NCBI GenBank assembly: GCA_035222895.1
Contig: JAVYIG010006818.1
Coordinates: 1-64,000, forward strand
Length of the DNA stretch: 64,000 bases
Direction: 5' to 3'
Source of the DNA: Strongylocentrotus droebachiensis
Taxonomy: Eukaryota; Echinodermata; Echinoidea; Camarodonta; Strongylocentrotidae
The notes beneath the pieces were generated by a model, which searched no databases, was not told the origin of the DNA, and saw only the letters and a program-made list of their open reading frames with translations. A program made the translations under genes and the position numbers. Shown here one piece after another: positions 11,598 to 22,946 of the stretch. Positions within the stretch are counted from its first letter, which is position 1. Each line of letters starts with the position of its first letter.

Positions 11598-12008
11598 AGG
11601 CGCGGATCTACGGGGGGGGGGGTTTAAACCCCCCCCTTGGGCGGCCCAAAAAACAAATAAAACAAAAAAAAGGGAAAAAAAAGAAAAAAGAACGCACGCT
11701 GGAGAGAAACCCTTTCAAGTGCAAATATTGTGAGAAGATATTCAACTCATCTGGTAACTTAACCAAACACATGATAACTCTGGATATAACTGTGTATTTA
11801 ACTGTTACTTGATTTAAAAAGACGTTATCATGCACTGCTTTTTATGGTCTCCATTGTGTTAATAGATGCCAGGAAAACATCACTTACGGGGTTCAAATAA
11901 ACACCCCCAAAAAAATCGGCTCGCCGCTTCGCGGCTCGTGGACGATGCTCCGCATCGTCATTATTTTGGTCAACCCCCCCCTTAGCAAAAAGCTAGATAC
12001 GCCCCTGA
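11598..12008. mobile_element. Nested GGATC-ended element
   Basis: It begins CAGGCGCGGATCTACGGGG and ends near GCTAGATACGCCCCTG, roughly inverted ends with adjoining G and C runs. It contains a decayed zinc-finger fragment at 11,695-11,781 and a GC-rich block of short inverted repeats (CGCTTCGCGGC, GATGCTCCGCATCG) near 11,925-11,960. Boundaries are approximate, since no target duplication was clear. Confidence 0.5.
11695..11781 (+). pseudogene. C2H2 zinc-finger fragment captured in a transposon
   Basis: The + strand reads FKCKYCEKIFNSSGNLTKHM, a C-x2-C-x12-H finger core; the last His ligand is missing (the position reads Leu). Just before it, in a frame shifted by one base, the text reads HAGEKPF, matching the conserved HTGEKPF inter-finger linker. 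So a stretch of a C2H2 zinc-finger gene lies between the ends of the nested element and has decayed through one frameshift and loss of a zinc ligand. It is not likely to be expressed as a functional domain. Confidence 0.65.
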
Positions 12009-13047
12009 GTCATCCCCCCCAGGTGTACGAACCTGTCTACGCCACTGCATCCAAGTGTATTGGGATTTGCTTACGGTAATCAGACGATTCTAAAATCTTG
12101 GGAATGAAATGACGATTGATTTTTTTTCCACACTGGAAGAAAACTCTTTGTAAATCATAGACGAGAAAGTATCACCAACCTGCCGGTTAGTTCGAAACCT
12201 TAGTTTATGAATAAAAGACATATTTTTTAACTGTATCTCTGTTTTTTCTGAGCAGTTATGACAAAAAGAAATGGAGAAATAGAAACGGGAGAGAAAGAGA
12301 AAGGTGGGGGAGAGAGAGAGAAGGGAAGAGAGAGAGAGAGAGAGAGAGAGTTAAATAAAACCAAGAAGAAGGGAGGAAACTCGACCAACAGACTGCATGG
12401 GTCATGTTAACTCCAGGATTGATGACAAATCATAACAATCGGCCCTATCAAAAAATGCTTTTCATTTCAAAGACTTTATTTTCTGCAATCAAACAAATCA
12501 ATAATTATACAACAAATATGGATAATTATATAAAACATAAGGTATGCAAACAATATACAAAATATAGAAACAAATGTATAATACATGAGTAAGAGTAAAT
12601 GTATACGTTGGGCCATTGCGTGTATAAAGAAAGAAAGCAGAAGGTCGCCGTTATAAGCAAAAGCTTGAGTAGACGGTCAACCGAGCTAAGAAAAAATGAG
12701 TTGTGAAATATTGGCAAAGTAACAAGAAGAGGGGGGCCATGATACTCAAATGATATATATTACAATTAAATGTGAATATAAACAGTTGGATTCAATATAA
12801 ATAATTATAGAATTAGCATATGAATCTCATCTTTATAAGGCTACTAATTATACGTTAATGACAGAAATAAGAGAGAAACTAAACAAAAACAAGGGTGCGA
12901 GTGGTGCGTGTGTGTGCAAGTGCAAGTGTCCTCATGCGCCAAAATGTTGAATCATCGGTATTACTATGTAAACGTCAGACCAAAATTTAATGTAGTTTCT
13001 AAAGTTTTACAAAGAACGCTTTATATATTTTTTTTAAATTTTTATCT

Positions 13048-13850
13048 TTATACATTATATTGTGAAATAATGTTTTTTTTTAATGTAGCTTTAAATGAAT
13101 AGAGAGATGTACACTGTTTAATATGTCTAGGGAGTGCATTCCAAATGTCTGGTCCGTGATATCTTATGGACTTATGCGCTAACAAAGTTTTAGGATTGTG
13201 TAAATGAAAATCAGTACAATTACGCGTTGGGTATGAGTGATCATGGGAATTAGGAATAAATACGTCATGAAAAAGAGGAAGTGAATTTTGTGTGTATTTA
13301 AACATACAGATTGCTGTTTGATATAAGTGCAAATCACTCACTTTTAAAATGTTTAATCTATAAAATAACGGATTTGTATGAGCTAAGTAATTAGAATGAG
13401 TACAAATCCTAAGTGCTCTTTTTTGCAAAAGAAAATTATATTAATCTTAGTTATACTACAGTTCCCCCAAACTGTATTACAGTATGTAAAATAAGGTAAC
13501 ACTAATGCATTATATAATGTATAAAGTATTTTCTCGGGTACAAGGTCCCTCATTTTACCAATTACCCCAACTGCCCTTGAAATTGATGTTGTAATATTAT
13601 TTACATGATTATTCCAAGTAAGATTTGAATCCAAAGTTATACCTAAAAATTTTGTCGATTTCCTTTCAACTATAGAAATATTATCAATAACAATGTTTAT
13701 AACCTGATCAAAGTGTGTTTGGGAAGCACAAAAATGTATAAAACATGTTTTATCTAAATTAAGGGACAATTCGTCGCTGTTTTCACGAAGTGACGGTAGT
13801 GAAAAAAAATTGCATTCACTTTGCGTTACGATTTTCCTCGCTACCGTCAC
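13048..13850 (-). pseudogene. LINE reverse transcriptase, C-terminal part in two frames
   Basis: The reading continues after the MITE as LSLNLDKTCFIHF and on through FLGITLDSNLTWNNHV and YFTYCNTVWG to about 13,425. There a one-base shift moves it to the frame LQKRALRICTHSNYL and on to IRYHGPDIWNALPRHIKQ, a C-terminal block common in CR1/L2-type LINEs, ending at 13,048. Both breaks argue that the copy is dead. Confidence 0.8.
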
Positions 13851-13868
13851 TTCGTGAAAACAAGGACG
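13772..13868. mobile_element. 97-bp MITE inside the LINE, AATT duplication
   Basis: Arms at 13,772-13,799 and 13,841-13,868 are inverted copies of 28 bases with two mismatches, containing GTTTTCACGAAGTGACGGTAG exactly in both orientations; the spacer is 41 bases. AATT flanks it on both sides (13,768-13,771 and 13,869-13,872). Removing element plus one AATT restores the LINE frame across WFKCNK and LSLNLDK, so insertion of 101 bases caused the frameshift. Confidence 0.8.
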
Positions 13869-16126
13869 AATTTATTGCATTTAAACCATGTTGAGATTTT
13901 AACTAATTCATTATTGAGAGTATTAATTAGAGTATTCAAGCATTTATGAGAACAAAATATGTTAGTGTCATCTGCGAAAAGCACGTAAGTAAGAAGTGGT
14001 GATGACTTTACTATGTCATTAATATAAATAAGAAAAAGAAGGGGGCCTAAAATTGATCCTTGTGGAACACCACATAACACATTTAAGCTGGGGGAATTTA
14101 CTGACTGAAATGAAACAAATTGCTTTCGATTAACTAAATAATTATTAAACCATTTTAAGGCTGTGCCTCGTATACCATAATGAGTAAGTTTTTGCAACAA
14201 AATGTTATGATTCATGGTGTCAAAAGCTTTTGACAGGTCCATAAATACCCCAATTATATGTTCTTTATTATTAAGTGTTTGAGTTATTTTATCACAAGAT
14301 TGTATCAAAGCATAATCAGTAGAAAAACCTTTTCGAAATCCAAACTGATTGCAAATAAGAGTATTATTTTCTTGTAAAAAAGAATAAAGACGTTTATAAA
14401 CAATTTTTTCTAAAATCTTGGAAATGACCGGCAATAGCGAGATAGGGCGATAATTTTTAATTTGAGTTAAATCATCTTTTTTATAAATAGGAATCACTTT
14501 GGCTATCTTTAAGGAGTCCGGGAAAATGCCTGTCGAAAGTGATAAATTACAAATATGAACTAGGGGAGAGGCCAAACAATAAATAATTTTCTTTAATAAA
14601 TACACACTTATTCCATCATAACTGCATGATCTACTCATCTTAAACGATCGAACTATCTCTAATATTTCATTTTCATTCACTGGAATAAAAAATAATGAAT
14701 TTTCATTAGCATCAGATAAATAATCCTTTTCATTTGTGTGTATTGTTGAGGCTAAACGTGGACCTATATTAACAAAAAAGTTATTGAAAGCAGTAGCAAT
14801 TGAATGAGGGTCCGTGATTTCATTACCATTTTCAACTATTATATCAGAGCATACTTTCTTTTTAGTTTTTAAGAGATCATTAATAGTTTGCCATAATACC
14901 TTTACATTCCCTTGGTTAGATTCTATTTTATTTGAATAATACCGTTTACGTGATACACGAATTAAAGTTGTTAATCTATTTCTATAATGCTTATATCTAT
15001 CTTTATTCTGAGCAGTTGGTTTACGCAATGATATTTTATACAAACGATTGCGAGTTAAAATTGAACGCATTAACCCCTGAGTAATCCATGGCTGTTTTAT
15101 ACTTATATTATCTTTTTTTTTAATAAATGGCATATTCTTATCTATATAAAAAGAGAGTTTATGCAAAAAGTTTTGATATGACAAATTAGCATCTTCAACC
15201 GAGAATATCTCGCGCCATTGTTCTTTGGACAAATCAAAAATTAAAGAATCAATAGTTTGTTCTGTTTCTTTCCTCCTTTTAACGAAAATATTTTTCCTAG
15301 TTTTCTCACTAATGACATTATAGCATATAACAAAAATGGGTAGATGATCTGATATATCTGAGTACAAAATACCATTTAAATGTTCTGCATGTATGACATT
15401 TGAGAATATATTATCAATTAATGTTTCACTTACACTATCAATTCTAGTAGGTTTAGAAATATGGGGATAACAAGAATATAATAACATAGTATTATAAAAT
15501 TTCAATATATTATTGTTTGTTTTATTAACTAAGTCTAAATTATAATCACCCATTAAATATATGTGTTTATTTTCCTGCGATATCTTATTCAAAACGGAAT
15601 CTATTTGATTTATGAACGTATCTACATCACTAGTTGGTGGTCTATAAATAGTTCCTATTATCATATTTTTATTTTTACTCATACTAACTTCTATAAATAA
15701 ACTTTCGGAACCTTCAATTTCTATATCAGTCCGAATTTTGAATACAAATGTATTATTTATGTATATGGCAACACCTCCTCCTCTACCATTCTTACGGTCT
15801 TTACGTATCATTTCATAATTAGAAAGATTAAACATTTCGGGTGAATTTTCATGTAACCACGTTTCTGTGATGCCAATGGCTGAAAAGGGAAAATTATTAA
15901 TAGAGTCCATTAATATTTCAAAAGGAAGAAATTTTTTATTCAAACTTCGAGCATTCATATGAAATAGACTAAATTGATTACTAATGTTATTAGTTGGTCT
16001 TAAGGTAGATTGATCATGAATGCTATTAAAATCGAAATTAATCTTCTTATTAAATTCATTTATTGTATAATATTCACTATTGTGTTCAACTAAATTTTGG
16101 TCATCTATTAAAACATCAGGATTCAT
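13847..16126 (-). pseudogene. LINE endonuclease-reverse transcriptase, 5' part
   Basis: A 759-codon frame. The endonuclease comes first: HMNARSL near residue 57, GITETWL near 84, GDYNLDL near 193 and the catalytic SDHLPIF near 260. The reverse transcriptase follows: LLPVISKILEKIVYKRL near 570, a GFSTDYAL block, DLSKAFDTMNH, GVPQGSILGPLLF and the active site YVLFADDTN near 730. The frame ends early inside the MITE at 13,772-13,868. In the element's life cycle this polyprotein nicks DNA and copies its RNA at the nick; here it is disrupted. Confidence 0.85.
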
Positions 16127-17466
16127 TTAATTTGAGTGACATATTAACATGGAGCGCGCGAGAGTGAAGGAGTGAAGGGTGAGCGTGCAGTGACAAAAAA
16201 GTGAACATATCAAAAAAACATAACTCTATATCCAAAAATAAAAAATACATAATTACAATATTGAGACAATTATCAACAAGTATCATGACCGCGGTGTCCT
16301 CAAGCAAGACTCCCGATTAATTATAACTATTACAAGTTAATCTAAACACACATCAGTGCAAATATACAAAAATAACAAGATTGGACATAAACCTGTAAAC
16401 AAAATCAGGTTCGAAAATAACCTGATTACGTCTTACAAAAGATACATATAATACGTATATGAATGGAGCGATTTAAAAGTGTTATTATACATTCAAGAGA
16501 ACACAAAATAAGCAGTCATTATTTATAAGATCTACACGTTTAAATGGTACACATTTGTAGTCAATTTAACAGGCAACAGACAGAAAGAAAAAAAGGAGAA
16601 AGAAACCCAAACTACATCGATTGGTGGTCTAAATGTGCGTTAATAACTTCCTACAAACCCCTAGGAGCCACATGAAAGAATCACCAAAAGAGAGAAGAAT
16701 CGTAAAATATGAGGGCCTTGAGTAGCTGAATTGGTGTATGTGTACGTAGCCAATGTTTCGAAAGGCCACTTTGTCTCAAAAGTGGCCTTTTTCGAATTTT
16801 TACAAGATTTGCCCCTAAGCCCTTTCAAAGGCAATTGGGGGTCAGGATCCATGTAATGGCATGTAGGGACTTTCATTGTACGGAAACTAGCCTATTCAAA
16901 TATTTTCATTTTTTGGGGCTACCCTACATGTTATAACATTGATCCTGACTCCCAATTGGCTTTGAAATGGGCCTACGGTAAAATGGCGAGGGGTTAGTTT
17001 AGACTTTTGTGAGAAAAGTGAGAATATTCTAATAACCTAATTTTACAACCATCAATGTCCAAATATGCCATGAAATGTAGTATGACCCCCATTTCGCTCC
17101 TGATGAGGCATAGGGACAATTTTCGTAGAATTTGGAAAAATGCCACTTTTTGCCAAAATGGCAAGGGATTAGTTAAGCATTTTGGCTAAAAGTGGCGTTT
17201 TTTCAAATGTTACGAAATTTTACCCTATGCCCCTTCAGAAGCGAAACGAGGGTCATACTCCAAGGGACGTTATTGTGAGGAAATTATCCTATTAGAATAT
17301 TTTCACTTTTCTCACAACCTAACCCCTTGCCATTTTGTCCTAAAGTGGTGCTTTTCAAATGTTCACAACATTTTCCCGTATGCCCCTTTCGATGCCAATT
17401 GGGAGTCAGGATCCATGTTATGGCATGTAGGGACATTCATTGTGAGAAAACTAGCCATAATATATA

Positions 17467-18098
17467 CAGTGTGAGTCAAATGTCATCAGTCAGTCATCAA
17501 TGAGCTAACCTGAGAATGTGGCATGTAGCTTTTCCAAATTTGACCACCTGTTACAATACCACAAACAATAGCATCATAATAAGTTGCTATGTCAGACATG
17601 TCAGACTAAACTAATATTCTAGAATAGACATGTAATGTAATTTCCCCCAGTTTAGCACACGTTCATAATAGAATTGCATGCTTCCATACATATGTAAAAT
17701 ACATCATCATTGCCTTTGTCTTCCTGGTGATGCTACAGCATGTCTGACATAGCAACGTATATGTTGCTATTGTATTACGTATTGTAACAGGTGGTCGAAA
17801 AACAAATATTTCAAAAAATATTTAAAAATCTATGAAACAAATTCAGAAGTTTACATATCATAATATGAGATGTATGCAGGACTGCACACTAACAGAAATA
17901 CACTCGTATTTCAAAGTCATGGGCCTTTTAATCCCAGCATATCACATACTGTAGGCATCAAACCACACAAAAATGATACCAAATGATTTGGGATAAAACA
18001 CTCTTTCATAAGATTTATAATAATTTACTGTTCATAGATAGTTTTTTTTAAATAATTGGTAATTTTCTGGGTGTAAACTTTTTTTTTGACTCACACGG
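17467..18098. mobile_element. TA-flanked inverted-repeat element, unit 2 copy
   Basis: This is the counterpart of 2,025-2,766, with the ends CAGTGTGAGTCAAA and TTTGACTCACACGG. It is about 110 bases shorter: the text jumps from GTAACAGGTGGTCG to AAAAACAAATATTTC, which removes the inner right arm seen in unit 1. It was therefore present before the duplication and altered afterwards. Confidence 0.65.
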
Positions 18099-18496
18099 TA
18101 TATACGTAATTATAGGCAAGGGTCGCGTTAAGTTGCGTTTTTGCGTCCTAGACTCACCCCAAAACCAAATCTCACGCACAAAATTCCCAGGTTGGTTTCC
18201 AGAAGCTGGAGAAGGATCTTTCCCATTCATATTCGCATCGTACACTGATTATAATTTCAATGATTTACACATCAATCCTATTTTTCCATATATGTGCATG
18301 AGACTAATTTTGTTCGGTATAATTTGCATCTAAGCGCAGATTGAAAACGGAAAAAAGAAAATCAAAATGTTGACTGACTGTTTGTCTTATGCGCACCTGT
18401 ACAACTGTTTGGAGTGTTTATAGCCAGATTCTGGCAATAAAAGTGGGTAATTTTCTGAACAAATTAGGCTTTTACGATCGCTTTTACGGAACTGAT

Positions 18497-19094
18497 TTTC
18501 ATATTGCTCCGATTATCTCATTTTCGCTCGCTGGAACATTGCCAGCACAAACCACTGACCTCTACCTCCTGGACGGATCATCGCCCATTCCCATTCACTA
18601 TACGTTACGTACTAAAAGGCTGTATTGTCTGACCGTTCATGAATATTCATGTTTTTGCTTACCTCGGCAAAATGTTTGCTTTTACTAAATGGAAAAATTA
18701 CGGTGGGGGTTGGATGAAATGGACATAATGAACCAAGCAGAAGTGATCTATGATAATTCATGCTTCTTATCCTTCGTGTGCTTGACCTATAATCTTAAAA
18801 TCGCTTGGCAAACTGAGTCCAAAATTCGACTTGTTTCACATGTGTATTATAGGCAATGGCGAGCTTGCAACCTATTTTGATCAAATTACGGTGGGTGAAC
18901 TTTCAAAAGTCAATGGGACATGAGGGTTCCAATGAAAGAGCTAGTGATAACGTACGTCGGGTGGATGTGCTTTTTGTTTAAACAAAAAATGAATTTTTAA
19001 CGATTTTTTGGGGGTAAAATTCTAAAGGCTAACATGTTCGGCTGCTGACTCTGACGATAGGGGGCGTTGTGAAATGAGACTAAACGGAGCTATA
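18497..19094. mobile_element. Foldback insertion specific to unit 2
   Basis: Left end CATATTGCTCCGATTATCTC and right end GAGACTAAACGGAGCTATATG are inverted with mismatches. TGAT lies on both sides (18,493-18,496 and 19,095-19,098). Unit 1 runs from ACTGAT to GAATCTAC at 3,571-3,590 without it. No protein is encoded. Confidence 0.6.
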
Positions 19095-19881
19095 TGATGA
19101 ATCTACAAACTACCAATTCGGAAGCTTTGCCGACATGCTTGACGATTCCTCCGTGTTTTTACTTCTCGCATTTCCTAGCATCCGAAACTCTTTTTTTTTG
19201 TTTTAAATGATATTTCATTTCCTTCTTTATGAATTCACATTACAAGAAATTATCACAATAAGTAATATAGAACAAGATCTTCGATACAAGACACTTCATG
19301 AATTACACCAATCAAATCATACATGATGGTACATGTGTTCTTTCATATGACAGTTTATAATCAGAATAACAATACAGGAAGGTATGAAGTTACATAGTCC
19401 CACCCAATCACACACTCGCACACCTTCAACCCGCACCGAACAGATTAATGACACCCCCCTCTAGCACACCCACACCACACCCCCTTTCACACCAACACAC
19501 ACACTGCATGCAACCTGTTCCGGTTTGTCCACCTGTACAAGAGAGAGAATTAAAAAAATATTGAAAAAATACCCACATCCATTAAATTAAAATGCATCGA
19601 TTTGTTCCCATTTCTGTAATTGCATCCCCTGTTTTCCCTTTTTGAAGTCTGTTTTGTATTCCTCGTCTCTGTAATCTTTCAGCATATGTACTACTTTCTG
19701 TACAGATGGCAGAGTTCCTTGTTTTCTAGAAATAAAAAATGATATATTTTACTAGAAATATGATACAATGTATTACAAATATTCTAGCAGTATTGCTGGA
19801 TATGCCCATAAAAACAGTAACAGAAATAGCATTCAAGTTTGACATGGGCATAATATTTGCTCTACAGACGCTTGACAAAAT
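19095..19881. other. Unit 2 spacer, no gene
   Basis: Collinear with about 3,585-4,710 of unit 1, but without the paired G and C homopolymer block of unit 1 (4,170-4,360). No gene was seen. Confidence 0.6.
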
Positions 19882-19896
19882 GAGATTGAATTCTTC

Positions 19897-20683
19897 TTCT
19901 TATCGAGTCACTACACAAGTCCCGTCCAGTGGTCCACACAGGCTTTGGCACGGCAATTAAAGTAGATATTCATTGATTTTAAAAACTAACTTTATTTTCA
20001 TTATTGCAAAGTTGAAACTTTGATTCGTCAAGGTTATCAAAATTCAATGCTTGGAAACATTCGAAGTAATGATTATCATAAATTACAAAACGCTTAAATA
20101 AAGCCCCGGCATAGCACCTGAAGAGCTCTCCAAACGCTGCTGAGATGTGTGAGATCACAGTATGGACATGATTGGCACAAGCAGACGATGTCCCATGACA
20201 TCTCACACATTTTCAGTGCCTGTATTTTCATCTTTTCTTGAGTTCTTTCTCTTACTTCACTACCGTCAGGCTAAATGTATAATCTATTGCATCACTCTAA
20301 ACCCCGTGCATGTTTTTATTTTGATGACAAATGCAGCGATACAAAAATAAAGGAATCTGTCGCTTGTAAACAAAATAACTGAAGACGCCATTGTATTTTC
20401 AGGTGCACACACCGCGGTATGTTCGGCGTTTCAAGAGGGAACAAATGCCGTCCTTAATATCATTCCGGGGGGTTTTCAATTTGAAAGTCTGGTTTCTTTG
20501 ATTGTTAATTAACCCCTATCCTGTGTATTTACAAGCAAAATATTTTAGTTATCAGAATCGGGTCATATCCCCTTTTGAATGGTTTGACATGCTATTATAT
20601 TTATATACACTAAACTCATTATAATTTGAGAAATAATAGCTTTAATATGTGTCTAACTGAATATTTTCAGATTGTCAACCTCT
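19897..20683. other. LINE 3' UTR and unassigned sequence
   Basis: The left part reads on the minus strand as the LINE 3' tail. A short inverted pair (CTGAGATGTGTGAGA near 20,139; TCTCACACATTTTCAG near 20,199) suggests another small element. No gene recognised. Confidence 0.4.
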
Positions 20684-21110
20684 TATTCCCTCCCCCTGTT
20701 GTCTTGTGCCCGTTGTGTGCTGTGCCTATTGTCGATGTGCTGTATTCTTCTATTATTTCTCATATTTTCTCTTTTCTCCCGTCTTGTCTAGTCTAGTCTC
20801 TCTTTTTGTTGTTGTTGTTGTTGTGTGTGTGTGTACACTTCTTGTTTTGTTATACCCCCTTTTCCCTATTGTATTCTTAGGTAGTCACATATATCTATTC
20901 ATCATGTTTTATCCGGCTCAGAGGGGACCCTAATAATTACAAGCTCTGCTTTTACCAGGGTCTACTCGTCTTTCTTTTAGTTAGCTATGTTTTTTATCAT
21001 TATCATAATTTGTTATTTTGCTTTGTAAATGTGTTATGATCCAATGTTATGCTCTGTATGTCATTTGAAAGAAAGACGAATAAAATCTTATCTTATCTTA
21101 TCTTATCTTT
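20684..21110 (+). mobile_element. LINE 3' end with TTATC tail, + strand
   Basis: The stretch ends in GACGAATAAAATC followed by four TTATC-type repeats (about 21,086-21,108), a tail common in CR1/L2-type LINEs, with GTT and GT microsatellites near 20,806-20,833. It appears to be a 3' UTR without coding sequence. Confidence 0.5.
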
Positions 21111-21118
21111 TCAATTAT

Positions 21119-21819
21119 CGTCGGCCTTATGCCAAAAGGGCCTTAACTGCTTTTGGCCATTCCGAGATAATCGCGTTTAAAGGTTTTGGCCTCTCTAATA
21201 ATCAAAAGTTTGTGGTCGTTTTATTGCTTTTGAAGCCAATTTCGATAAATGTGTTAAGTAATTAAGTTTTACATGAAATGTGTTAAATTTGTTATAAAAT
21301 ATTCAGAATTGTACATGCTATGTGCAAAAAACATGTTAGGGCCTTTTTGGCATAAGGCTTGAATGTAGCGTATGTTAGCGTATGTTATGCCAGAAGGGCC
21401 GTAACCTACTCGGCATTATGCCAAAAGGGGCGTAACCTACGCGGCGTTATGCCAAAAGTGCCTTAACCTGCCGTTATCGTACGCGTAACTATGCGCGTAA
21501 CTATGCGCGCGTACGCGCGCATAGTTAGCGCCCTTTTGGCATAAGGAAATTTTCTTGTTTTCGCAACACCTTTGGTTTGCCAGAAAGGCCCTCCTAACGC
21601 AAATGGATCATCCGTGGAGGTTAAGGCCCTTTTGGCGTAAGGAAAAAGATGAGATACGCGTTAAGGCCCTTTTGAAATTCATAATTATCTTCATAAATAA
21701 ATCGAATTTCAACAAGTGAAGCACATCATTTTAAAGAGAATGATGAAATCTACAAGGTGATATTAATAACTCAATAACCCCCAAAATCGGGTTAAGGCCC
21801 TTTTGGCATAAGGCCGACG
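21119..21819. mobile_element. TIR element built of repeated GGCCTTAAC motifs
   Basis: Perfect inverted ends of 29 bases at 21,119-21,147 and 21,791-21,819 start CGTCGGCCTTATGCC. TTAT flanks both ends (21,115-21,118 and 21,820-21,823). The end motif, TTATGCCAAAAGGGCCTTAAC, recurs in both directions inside, near 21,338, 21,388, 21,415, 21,445, 21,527, 21,618 and 21,660. A GCGC-rich palindromic block (CGCGCGTACGCGCGC) lies near 21,506. Non-coding. Confidence 0.75.
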
Positions 21820-22069
21820 TTATGTTCATTCTCTATGGGATGTCGTCTGCTTGGGTAGTATTGGTCCATATAGTGACGTAAATAAAATACCGTTATTTTT
21901 CCGGCGAATCTCTCGTATACCCCAGCTGCTATGGAGGTGGTTGTATTTGTATTTTTATAAATCACCCGATATGTAGTTGACCTAAAACTTGTACGATGGC
22001 CATCTGTTAGCTTACCAGTTTCTAGTGATACATTAGTTGACATATTTGTGATTTTCTTTGAATTTCACC

Positions 22070-22249
22070 TTTAACGGCTTCCAGGTCATCTTGGGTGCAT
22101 GGCTCTGGCAGGAGTGGGCAGACTAGCAGGTGTTCCATTGTCTGTTCCTGGCCGCATTCACATGCCATTTGTTCGTCTCCTAGACCCCACCTCTGCATTA
22201 GGACTCTGCATCGACCGTAGCCAGTTCTTAGGCGGTTGAGGCTAATGTC
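22070..22249 (-). pseudogene. LINE C-terminal zinc-knuckle fragment
   Basis: The minus strand encodes LNRLRTGYGRCRVLM followed by ACECGQEQTMEHLLVCPLL, a C-x-C-x(n)-H-x(n)-C knuckle typical of the end of LINE polymerase proteins. It is the continuation of the fragment at 22,947-23,551, split off by the foldback insertion. Confidence 0.7.
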
Positions 22250-22946
22250 TCAGTCACACCTTTGAGTATTTAGCTTGCGTATTGCTGGGTATTTATGGCA
22301 AGCCGTTTTAACATTTATTCCTATTTCTTGATATGAAGAAATGAATTCTTGATATCAAGAAATGAATTCTTGATATCAAGAAATGAATTCTTGATATCAA
22401 GAAATGAATTCTTGATATCAAGAAATCGAATTCTTAAAATCAAAAATTCAATTCTTGTCGAGAATTACCATTGATTTACAACAGAAACACCATTTCTTGA
22501 TCTTGTAGCATAACTAGTCCAGTAAGTTAGTAAGACGAAGAGGGCGTTATAGATAATTGTGAAATATAATTATATGTAGTCATCGTAAGATGTCGGTCAG
22601 TCAGCGTTGAGCTGTCGTTGCGACAGGTACGTTACAAGGAACGAGATAAAGTTACTTGAACTGCAGATACTGTATAAGTGTTATTTCTTTAGTCCTCTCA
22701 GATATTCAGTGGTTGCGGGAGTAAGTGAATGAGAGCTAGTCCACGTTTTTCTTACACGATATACTTTTGTGAGAGACCATTGAGAGATCTTCGATGAATG
22801 ATTGTCAAGAGCGTGGACTGGGTTTCGAGAGACCCCGGCAGAGCCCAGGTAAGCCACAATATCAAGGAATAAGAATAAATGTTAAAACGGCTTGCCATAA
22901 ATACGCAGCAATATGCAAGCCAAAGACGCAAAAGTGTGACTGAGGC
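22250..22946. mobile_element. Foldback element with palindromic satellite core
   Basis: Arms of about 75 bases: CTCAGTCACAC followed by text leading to TATGGCAAGCCGTTTTAACA at 22,250-22,325, repeated inverted at about 22,872-22,946. The interior starts with the 21-bp palindromic tandem repeat at 22,322-22,460. It interrupts LINE coding. Target duplication was not clear. Confidence 0.65.
22322..22460. repeat. 21-bp tandem repeat with palindromic unit
   Basis: GAATTCTTGATATCAAGAAAT-type units begin at 22,343, 22,364, 22,385 and 22,406 with an exact period of 21; degenerate units lie at both ends. Each unit is itself nearly palindromic (TTCTTGATATCAAGAA). Confidence 0.85.

Larger units (their letters stand above)
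11222..12047. mobile_element. hAT-like insertion with 8-bp target duplication
   Basis: CATCCAAG occurs immediately on both sides (11,214-11,221 and 12,048-12,055), an 8-bp duplication as made by hAT-type transposases. The ends are CAGGGGCGTAGACA and, inverted, CAGTGGCGTAGACA. Copy A lacks the insertion. Inside are G and C homopolymers, an AAT/ATG-rich microsatellite at 11,367-11,490, a hairpin at 11,548-11,589 and a second, nested element at about 11,598-12,008. No transposase is encoded. Confidence 0.75.
1430..12455. repeat. Tandem segmental duplication, unit 1
   Basis: The sequence from about 1,430 onward recurs in the same order from about 16,770 onward: foldback repeats, spacer, ATT/ATC microsatellite, TRIM gene, 3' flank and array tail. 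The copies are interrupted by different insertions. Unit 1 contains the TRIM gene at 7,405-9,231. Boundaries are approximate because they were read by eye from matching runs, for example the start of copy B at 10,231 against base 1. Confidence 0.8.
10231..12455. repeat. Array tail, copy B
   Basis: This repeats copy A (1-1,430) closely, from GGAAGATAATAAGT onward, with a G run near 10,797-10,815 and the GA microsatellite at about 12,300-12,352. It is interrupted by the element at 11,222-12,047. It marks the end of unit 1; unit 2 resumes beyond the LINE at about 16,770. Confidence 0.8.
12456..16770 (-). mobile_element. Non-LTR retrotransposon (LINE), inactivated
   Basis: The insertion splits the tandem repeat where copy A continues uninterrupted (about 1,455-1,468). 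It lies on the minus strand: 5' region about 16,127-16,770, coding region about 16,126-13,048, 3' UTR 13,047-12,456 ending in an AATAAAGTCTTTGAAATG-type tail. It encodes an apurinic-type endonuclease and a reverse transcriptase, so it resembles the CR1/L2-like LINE group; the clade was not determined. Coding is broken by a 97-bp MITE and by a one-base shift. The 5' border is uncertain to within some hundred bases. Confidence 0.8.

Noticed and set aside
22320-22460. CRISPR-like array
   Set aside because: The units are directly adjacent without unique spacers, and the DNA is eukaryotic.
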